NCBI GenBank assembly: GCA_934418055.1
Contig: CAKRWX010000034.1
Location: 1-13,934, forward strand
Length of the DNA: 13,934 nt
From: an uncultured Lachnospiraceae bacterium
GTDB taxonomy: Bacteria > Bacillota > Clostridia > Lachnospirales > Lachnospiraceae
Direction of reading: 5' to 3'
The translations under genes and the position numbers were made by a program. How positions within the stretch are numbered: the stretch's first letter is position 1; every line of letters starts with the position of its first letter. The notes below the pieces were generated by a model. It worked only from the letters and a program-made list of their open reading frames with translations, made no database searches and had not been told where the DNA came from. Shown one piece after another: positions 1 to 5,266 of the stretch.

Positions 1-683
1 CCTCCATTGATGCAGCGACCTACTACTCCTATCCACTTCAGACGGAAAAACGCCTGATCCAGTGCGTGCTGGATGGAAAGGAAGAGGCACTGGAACTGTT
101 CGACGATGTGGTTCGGGAAAATATTGCCAACAAAGATTTGTCCAAAGAGAACCTGCAGAATCTGATCTATGCGTTTATCGGAACCATTTCCAGAATTTTC
201 CAGGAATTGAAGACCACTCCGGAAGTTTTCCTGGACGATGCTGTAGATTACAAATATTTGTATACACATTGGAATGATTCTGTCATCTTCCTGAAACTGA
301 AAAATATTCTTTCTGCTGTCATCACCAAGGTCCAGCAGAGGGAAAGCAGCCGGGATCAGGATCTGTTAAACCAGATGTTAAACTACATCTATGAAAATTA
401 CTGGGATGACATCATGTTAAATGACTTGGCCGAACACTTAAACATTTCCCCAAAATACTGCGGAATCCTGTTTAAGCAGCTGAGTGATAATAATTTCAAG
501 GACTTTTTAAACCGTTACCGGATCGAGAAAGCCAAGGAAATCCTGCGTGGGGACCCATCGGTGAAAATCGTGGATCTAAGCGCTATGGTTGGCTTTAATT
601 CTTCCAATAGCTTTATCCGGGTATTCAGTAAGTACGAGGGCATCACCCCAGGCGCTTACGTGGACCGGATTCAACACTTATAA
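1..683 (+). CDS. AraC-family transcriptional regulator, 5'-truncated by the window edge
   Basis: The reading frame is open from base 3 to the TAA at 681-683, so about 226 codons of the C-terminal part are visible and the true start lies outside the window. The GTG at 66 is an internal codon, not a start. The last ~105 residues (about bases 360-680) form a two-helix-turn-helix AraC DNA-binding domain: the first HTH includes LNDLAEHLNISPKY and the second VDLSAMVGFNSSNSFIRVF, followed by the typical G-I-T-P-G-A-Y end. The preceding helical stretch, which contains YSYPLQTEKRLI, resembles the linker before the HTH in large YesN-like AraC regulators that carry membrane or sensory N-termini; that part cannot be seen here. 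The next gene, a GH88 hydrolase, starts 20 bases later on the same strand with no terminator between, so it is a likely target and possibly co-transcribed. The inducer is unknown. Confidence 0.9.
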   Translation, partial: SIDAATYYSYPLQTEKRLIQCVLDGKEEALELFDDVVRENIANKDLSKENLQNLIYAFIGTISRIFQELKTTPEVFLDDAVDYKYLYTHWNDSVIFLKLKNILSAVITKVQQRESSRDQDLLNQMLNYIYENYWDDIMLNDLAEHLNISPKYCGILFKQLSDNNFKDFLNRYRIEKAKEILRGDPSVKIVDLSAMVGFNSSNSFIRVFSKYEGITPGAYVDRIQHL

Positions 684-703
684 ACCCCGAAAGGAGATTT
701 CTT

Positions 704-1885
704 ATGTCACAGACCATTGAATCAATCAAAACTTATCCAACTGCCTCCATGGAACAGATCAAATCTGCCATGGATGAGGCAGTTTCCATCGTCCGTCAGG
801 ACCTTCCAGTCTTCACCGACAAGTTCCCGGATTCCAATTCCAAGGACGGCTTCTACCCGCCTACAGAAAATGTGGAATGGACCACTGGCTTCTGGACCGG
901 CTGTATCTGGCTTTCCTACGAATACACCAAAGATCCGGCATTCCGCGAGGCAGCTACCAAACAGGTAGACAGCTTCTTAAACCGGATCGAAAAACGGATT
1001 GACGTGAATCATCACGATATGGGCTTTTTATACAGCCTTTCCTGCGTTGCCGCTTACAAACTGACAGGCAATGAGAACGCAAAAAAAGCAGCTCTGTTAG
1101 CTGCTGATAACTTAGTTTCCCGGTTCCGCACGGTGGGCAATTTCTTACAGGCATGGGGTTCTACTGGAGATCCAAAGGAATATCGTCTGATCATTGACTG
1201 TCTGTTAAATCTGCCTCTTTTATACTGGGCAACGGAAGTCAGCGGCAACCCGGACTATGCTGCCAAAGCAGAAGCCCATATCCAGACTGCCATGAAATGC
1301 GTGGTACGCCCGGATAATTCCACTTATCACACCCATTTCTTAGACATTGAGACTGGAGAGCCAACCTACGGTGTCACCCATCAGGGTAACCGCAACGGTT
1401 CTGCATGGGCAAGAGGACAGTCCTGGGGTGTGTATGGCATCGCCCTCAGCTACCGCTACTTAAAAAATCCAGATTATATTGACCTTTTCTGCCGGGTAAC
1501 GGACTATTTCTTAGAGCATTTGCCGGATGATCTGGTTCCATACTGGGATTTCGACTTCGACACCGGCTCCACGGAACCAAGAGACTCCTCCGCTGCCGCT
1601 GTCACCATCTGCGGTATCCTGGAAATGTGCAAATACCTGCCAGAGGACAAAGCTGCTACCTACCGCGCCGCTGCAGAAAGACTGATGCGGGCGCTGATCG
1701 ACCGGTGCGCCAATACCGATTTTACCAAATCCAATGGTATTCTGCTGCACGGAACCTACGCAAGAGACACACCAACCAATACTTGTAAGAACCGTGGTGT
1801 GGATGAGTGCAACACCTGGGGCGATTATTTCTATATGGAGGCATTGACCCGGTTCTTGAATCCAGATTGGAAGTTGTATTGGTAG
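704..1885 (+). CDS. GH88 unsaturated glucuronyl hydrolase
   Basis: This 393-residue enzyme belongs to glycoside hydrolase family 88 and is predicted to be cytoplasmic, with no signal peptide. Family members hydrate the 4,5-unsaturated uronic acid at the non-reducing end of oligosaccharides released by polysaccharide lyases (hyaluronan, chondroitin, heparin or similar), splitting off the unsaturated sugar. The two catalytic aspartates of the Bacillus sp. GL1 enzyme can be matched: D105 in HHDMGFLY and D165 in RLIIDCLLNL. Other family marks are WARGQSWGVYG at 235-245, PRDSSAAA at 292-299 and WGDYFYMEAL near the C-terminus. Length is normal for the family. ATG 704 is supported by AAAGGAG at 690-696, seven bases upstream. 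No lyase or transporter is visible, so they would have to lie to the left. WARGQ favours GH88 over the related GH105 rhamnogalacturonyl hydrolases. The exact sugar substrate cannot be told from sequence. Confidence 0.92.
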   Translation: MSQTIESIKTYPTASMEQIKSAMDEAVSIVRQDLPVFTDKFPDSNSKDGFYPPTENVEWTTGFWTGCIWLSYEYTKDPAFREAATKQVDSFLNRIEKRIDVNHHDMGFLYSLSCVAAYKLTGNENAKKAALLAADNLVSRFRTVGNFLQAWGSTGDPKEYRLIIDCLLNLPLLYWATEVSGNPDYAAKAEAHIQTAMKCVVRPDNSTYHTHFLDIETGEPTYGVTHQGNRNGSAWARGQSWGVYGIALSYRYLKNPDYIDLFCRVTDYFLEHLPDDLVPYWDFDFDTGSTEPRDSSAAAVTICGILEMCKYLPEDKAATYRAAAERLMRALIDRCANTDFTKSNGILLHGTYARDTPTNTCKNRGVDECNTWGDYFYMEALTRFLNPDWKLYW

Positions 1886-1903
1886 ACTTGACTGTGAGTT
1901 AGA

Positions 1904-1946
1904 AAAAAGCGGATATGACGTTCTATTGAACGGATATCCGCTTTTT
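1904..1946. terminator. Bidirectional intrinsic terminator between convergent genes
   Basis: A perfect 13-bp inverted repeat pairs 1904-1916 (AAAAAGCGGATAT) with 1934-1946. Inside it, 1919-1923 (CGTTC) pairs with 1928-1932 (GAACG) around a TATT loop, so the hairpin is long and nearly continuous, with only a GA/G internal loop. The A-rich left edge and T-rich right edge supply U-tracts on both strands: TTTTTATTT for the GH88 gene and TTTTTT for the cyclic-di-AMP receptor gene that stops at 1986. It therefore ends both converging transcripts. Confidence 0.93.
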
Positions 1947-1985
1947 ATTTATCCATTTCTTGATCACTTATGAAGACAGCGTGCC

Positions 1986-2321
1986 TTAAATCTTCTCAAA
2001 TCGTTCTACATCTGTTACAAATATCGTAGCTCCTCCCAATTCCACGGTCACTGGCATCATCATGTACCCTGCAGAAATCGATGCAATATTCGGTGCTGGC
2101 ACATTGCAGGTGATCTTCTGGCGTTTGCCACAAGTATCCTTGATCAGCTGGATCGCCTGATCTACCTTCTCTGCTTCCGTACCGATCATCAGTGTCGCAT
2201 TTCCTTTTTTCAGAAATCCGCCCGTGGTGGCAAGTCTGGTCACACTGAAATGATTCTCTGTCAGAACATCGGTTACTCTGGTTCCATCATCAGAACTTAC
2301 AATCGCATAGATAATCTTCAT
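1986..2321 (-). CDS. darA: Cyclic-di-AMP receptor protein (DarA/PstA family)
   Basis: This 111-residue protein matches the PII-like DarA/PstA family (PF06153, former DUF970), small soluble trimers that bind cyclic di-AMP, a second messenger tied to potassium, osmotic and cell-wall balance. The family core is present: MKIIYAIVSSDDG at the N-terminus, LATTGGFLKKGN at 30-41, which forms much of the nucleotide pocket in known structures, and the C-terminal GGATIFV at 96-102. The start at 2321 is chosen because homologues begin with MK-I-I-AIV and GAGAGG at 2331-2336 lies nine bases upstream; an earlier ATG at 2348 lacks such support. The gene follows the lipoprotein gene by 63 bases with no terminator between. 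In Bacillus subtilis the homologue sits between tmk and holB, so this context is different. The downstream target of the receptor is unknown. Confidence 0.9.
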   Translation of the reverse strand: MKIIYAIVSSDDGTRVTDVLTENHFSVTRLATTGGFLKKGNATLMIGTEAEKVDQAIQLIKDTCGKRQKITCNVPAPNIASISAGYMMMPVTVELGGATIFVTDVERFEKI

Positions 2322-2384
2322 GATTCTGCACCTCTCTTTTCTTTCCATGGGTGACGCTTATGCACGTCTACTACCGTCTATGAG

Positions 2385-3455
2385 CTATCTGGAAATTCCA
2401 GTTACCTGCTTTTGTCCAGAGCTGCCGGTGGTGTACTGCACCTGAACTTTTTCTCCCGGCGCTAAGGCTGGCACATCGCTTCCCCAGGTAAACTGATAGG
2501 ACTGGCCATCGCTGGTCTGAATGGTAAGTCCGGACGGGTCAAGGGATGTGACATTACCTGTTACGGAATGGCTGGAAGAACTGCTGGTCGTGTTATTGGT
2601 GGTGTTGCTGGTAGTCGGTGCAGTGGTTGTACCGTCTGGAGCCGTGGTTCCACCGGATGTTGTGGTGCTTCCTGGTGTGGAGGAACCGTTTGGCGTTGTG
2701 GTAGTTCCTGTGGTACTTCCGCCTGGCGTTGTTCCGTTATTGGTTGTCGTTGTCGGACTGGTTGTTGTCTGGTTTTTATTGCTGTTGGAGCTGTTGTTGG
2801 TTCCAGTTGTACTGGAAGTGGTATTGCCAGAAGTGGTGGTTGGAGCTGTCTCTGTCAGATAATTCTTCGCCACATATGCTGTCTGGCCCTTGTAGCTGAC
2901 TCTGACCCATCCATTTTCCACTTCTCCGGTTACCGTTACCTTCTCTCCTGCTGACAGGGCGCCCAGAACGTCAGTACTGGTAGAATACCCAGAACGTACC
3001 CGGACAGAAGCAGATGCGTACATGGTCTTGCTGACATCCTTCACCGTATAAGTGGCTGCTGCCGTTGTTGGAGCTGCTGCTTTGGTTGCTGCCGCAGTGG
3101 TAGGTGCTGTCGTTGGGTTCGCTGCCTTTGTCGCCGCTGCAGTGGTTCCTGCTGTCGTAGTTTCTGCGGAAATGATCATTTTCCCTGCTTCTTCTGTAGT
3201 CTCCGGTTCTGTCTGTCCCTCTAAGGATTCTGCTGCTGTGGTCGTCTCGTCTGTGACGATCTCGATCTTAGTACCGCCGGTTTTGGATGTCTCTGCCTGG
3301 GCAGTATCACCAGCCTGATCTGCGCTGGTCTCTCCTGCCACTGCTCCGGACTCTGCCGCCGTGGTTCCATTGATCACAATTCCATCACCGCTGCCACAGG
3401 CCGTCATCATCACTGCTGCCATGGCCGCCGTTAATATTGTCAGATGTTTTCTCAT
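2385..3455 (-). CDS. Thr/Ser-rich lipoprotein with bacterial SH3 domain
   Basis: A predicted surface lipoprotein of 356 residues. Residues 1-20 form a type II signal peptide (MRKHL, a hydrophobic stretch, then MTAC with the lipidated Cys at 20). Residues 21-136 are a low-complexity Ala/Thr/Glu-rich spacer, with TTAAATKAA and close copies near 104-135. Residues 137-202 are a bacterial SH3 (SH3_3-like) domain: VRVRSGYSTSTDVLGAL, then GWVRVSYKGQTAYVAKNYL, the sort of module that binds peptidoglycan. Residues 203-295 are a Thr/Ser/Asn/Gly linker. Residues 296-356 are a small beta-rich module (VTGNVTSLDPSGLTIQT) that may be an OB-like fold of the DUF5666 kind; this last call is tentative. ATG 3455 has GGAGG at 3463-3467, seven bases upstream, and lies downstream of the predicted transcription start, which rules out the ATG at 3503. 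A structural or envelope-sensing role is likely; no enzyme motif was seen. Confidence 0.88.
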   Translation of the reverse strand: MRKHLTILTAAMAAVMMTACGSGDGIVINGTTAAESGAVAGETSADQAGDTAQAETSKTGGTKIEIVTDETTTAAESLEGQTEPETTEEAGKMIISAETTTAGTTAAATKAANPTTAPTTAAATKAAAPTTAAATYTVKDVSKTMYASASVRVRSGYSTSTDVLGALSAGEKVTVTGEVENGWVRVSYKGQTAYVAKNYLTETAPTTTSGNTTSSTTGTNNSSNSNKNQTTTSPTTTTNNGTTPGGSTTGTTTTPNGSSTPGSTTTSGGTTAPDGTTTAPTTSNTTNNTTSSSSSHSVTGNVTSLDPSGLTIQTSDGQSYQFTWGSDVPALAPGEKVQVQYTTGSSGQKQVTGISR

Positions 3456-3486
3456 CTTAATTCCTCCATTTTGCATTCTGGGAATG

Positions 3487-3515
3487 ATTATAACGCATTC
3501 CATTCTATTTTTCTA
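3487..3515 (-). promoter_or_regulatory. Predicted sigma-A-type promoter of the SH3 lipoprotein gene
   Basis: On the minus strand a perfect -10 box TATAAT (3487-3492) is preceded, after a 17-base spacer, by TAGAAA (3510-3515), four of six matches to TTGACA. Transcription would begin near 3480, about 25 bases before the start codon at 3455. The promoter lies in the 89-base gap after the DUF187 gene, so the lipoprotein and DarA genes can be expressed separately from it. Confidence 0.68.
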
Positions 3516-3544
3516 CCGTAACTGTTCACGAATTCTTTCCCTCA

Positions 3545-4861
3545 TCAGTTACTATTTTTTAATAATGACAAAAGATTATTTTTCTCCTTCTGGGCTGCCG
3601 TCTCTAAAAATGACTCATAGCTGTAGAAACAATATCCAGACACTGCTCCGCCTGCCCTTCCAGCAAGCACCTGTCGGCTGATGATATCGTCATGAGACAG
3701 CCACTCTGAAACTGTGTTGTGGTCCGATACATTGGTTCCGGCCCGATACATAGCCAGTCCCAGATACAGTTTTGCATGTCCCTTTTTCACCAACTCCGTC
3801 CAGGATTTCAGATTTGCCGTAAATGCAAAGGACGCCGGGCTTCCATCACTGGTTTTCGCCTCAAAGCCCCAATAAAGCTGCGGCATCATATAATCCACGA
3901 ATCCGTCCTGGGTCAGCCACCGGTCAATATCTGCAAAAACCTGGGTATCACTTCGCAGATTTCCAAAATAGCCCTGTGGGCTGATTCCAAATGTCACCGA
4001 TGGCTTCTCCGCCTTTACCATCTTGTATACACGGGCCACCAGATCACTGACCTGATCCCGTCTCCACTGGGCAGCTGTTTTCGTACTTCCCGATTTCTGG
4101 TATTCTGGGTAGTCAAACCAGCGGCTTTCCTGGCTGTCATCCACACTGGGATAGAAATAGTCATCAAAATGAATTCCATCCACCTCATAATTCTTCAGGA
4201 TCTCTGTCACACTATTTACTACCATCTGTTTCACCGCTTCTGACGATGGATTATAGTACCAGGAGCCGTCCTGCTTTAACACATTCCGGTCATTGGATGA
4301 ATCGCTGTCCGCCAGCCATTTCTTCGCCGGACTGTCTGCAGAAACTTCTTCCCAACTCATGAGATAACCGGTGATCCGGTAAGGATTCAGCCAGGCATGA
4401 AACTTCAAACCTCTGGCATGGGCAGACTGGATCATATAAGCCAACGGATCAAAACCAGGATTTTTCCCCTGGGTTCCAGATACGAATTTTGACCACGGAG
4501 CGTAAGCAGATGGATACATGGCGTCACCGTGGGAACGGACATGGACAAATACTGCATTCATGCCCCAGCTTTTGCAGTTGTCAAACATCTGGTCCACCGC
4601 CTGCCGAAATGCCTGTTCCTCTTTCGGAAGCGTATTCCAGGTAAGATAGGAAATCCACACGCCGTGAAGTTCTCCCGTCTCGCCCAGATATCCGGGACCT
4701 GACCGTACAATGGAATCTACACTTTCTGCAGCCAGACTTTCCTCTCCCGATCTGTCCATCTTTCCTGCCACCACGCTGCCACAGAAAAGTCCTGTCAGCA
4801 ACATGAGGCAAAGCAACAGACAACGGAACGGATTTCTGACTGGATGTTTCTTTTTATCCAT
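3545..4861 (-). CDS. Exported DUF187/YngK-like glycosidase-like protein (GHL10)
   Basis: This 438-residue protein belongs to the glycosyl-hydrolase-like 10 family (PF02638, DUF187; YngK of Bacillus). Residues 13-33 are a hydrophobic N-terminal signal or membrane anchor after a basic start; the Cys at 27 does not sit in a good lipobox. The domain begins at ELHGVWISYLTW (64-75). Family marks follow: MNAVFVHVRSHGDAMYPS (101-118), GLKFHAWLNPYR (151-162), VDGIHFDDYFYP (227-238), SVTFGISPQGYFGN (288-301) and VDYMMPQLYWGF (322-333). The layout is a TIM barrel and the acidic pair in HFDDY is a likely catalytic site, though the substrate of this family is poorly known; peptidoglycan- or glycan-related activity is usually assumed. 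Start: ATG 4861 follows GGGGG; a TTG at 4864 is also possible. It lies upstream of the SH3 lipoprotein on the same strand, suggesting a shared envelope role. Confidence 0.88.
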   Translation of the reverse strand: MDKKKHPVRNPFRCLLLCLMLLTGLFCGSVVAGKMDRSGEESLAAESVDSIVRSGPGYLGETGELHGVWISYLTWNTLPKEEQAFRQAVDQMFDNCKSWGMNAVFVHVRSHGDAMYPSAYAPWSKFVSGTQGKNPGFDPLAYMIQSAHARGLKFHAWLNPYRITGYLMSWEEVSADSPAKKWLADSDSSNDRNVLKQDGSWYYNPSSEAVKQMVVNSVTEILKNYEVDGIHFDDYFYPSVDDSQESRWFDYPEYQKSGSTKTAAQWRRDQVSDLVARVYKMVKAEKPSVTFGISPQGYFGNLRSDTQVFADIDRWLTQDGFVDYMMPQLYWGFEAKTSDGSPASFAFTANLKSWTELVKKGHAKLYLGLAMYRAGTNVSDHNTVSEWLSHDDIISRQVLAGRAGGAVSGYCFYSYESFLETAAQKEKNNLLSLLKNSN

Positions 4862-4902
4862 CAAGAAATTCCCCCTATAGTCTTCTCATTGACCTTTTTC
4901 TC

Positions 4903-4911
4903 ATTTTACCA
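4903..4911 (-). promoter_or_regulatory. Possible extended -10 promoter for the DUF187 gene
   Basis: The 108-base gap before the DUF187 gene holds TGGTAAAAT on the minus strand, an extended -10 element (TG-N-TANNNT) about 40 bases upstream of the start codon. No good -35 box was found 16-18 bases upstream. No convincing terminator for the preceding operon was seen in this gap, so read-through from it is also possible. Confidence 0.4.
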
Positions 4912-4969
4912 CAGGACTTTCTTCAATACTATTTAAGTTTTCCTAACAATTCTGAAGATTCGTAACAAA

Positions 4970-5254
4970 CTAGTTCTCCAAATCCACGAAAAACTGCTCG
5001 TAAAAATCATCTTCCCCAAGCAGTGCTGGAGAATTCTCACCGCCTCCATTAGTGCTTCTGCGGATCGCCGCATAAAATTCTTCTCCAGCGCCAATTAAAT
5101 CCATGGCGTAAACCGGGTATCCCAGTTCCTGGCATAAATTGCAAAATGCGGTTACTGGATCCGCTGCCTTTCTCGTCTCTAAAAAACGCTTTTTTAACAG
5201 AGGATCCTGTTTGGCTTTTCTCTGTAATTCTTCCAGACATAAGGTTAATTCCAT
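4970..5254 (-). CDS. Conserved-looking 94-residue protein at the end of the sbcDC operon
   Basis: The family of this small protein could not be named with confidence. It is acidic and predicted soluble, with no signal peptide or membrane segment. The first half (LEELQRKAKQDPLLKKRFLE, then DPVTAFCNLCQELGY) is helical and has the rhythm of Nif11-like domains, in which a short helix with QxDPxL is followed by a second helix ending in LG-(F/Y). The second half holds a Gly/Asn-rich stretch, RRSTNGGGENSP (65-76), then an acidic end, GEDDFYEQFFVDLEN. Cys residues are at 6, 38 and 41. Start 5254 is firm: AAGGAGG lies just upstream and overlaps the sbcC stop, 12 bases separating the two genes, so the protein is made from the sbcDC message. 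This position suggests a link to DNA repair, but that is inference. Confidence 0.75.
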   Translation of the reverse strand: MELTLCLEELQRKAKQDPLLKKRFLETRKAADPVTAFCNLCQELGYPVYAMDLIGAGEEFYAAIRRSTNGGGENSPALLGEDDFYEQFFVDLEN

Positions 5255-5266
5255 GGTTATTCCTCC

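Noticed and set aside
2521..2954. Plus-strand Val- and Gly/Cys-rich frames opposite the lipoprotein gene
   Set aside because: These are the reverse reading of Thr/Ser codon repeats; the minus-strand protein has a signal peptide, lipobox and SH3 domain.
2104..3455. CRISPR-like or tandem DNA array in the repetitive stretch
   Set aside because: The repeats are imperfect Thr/Ala/Ser codon runs in one open reading frame, with no regular spacers.
3456..3503. N-terminal extension of the lipoprotein to the ATG at 3503
   Set aside because: It would begin upstream of the predicted transcription start (about 3480) and would put a non-signal leader before the signal peptide.
3719..4243. Plus-strand reading frame of 174 codons opposite the DUF187 gene
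   Set aside because: It covers conserved DUF187 motifs in antisense and has no recognisable domain.
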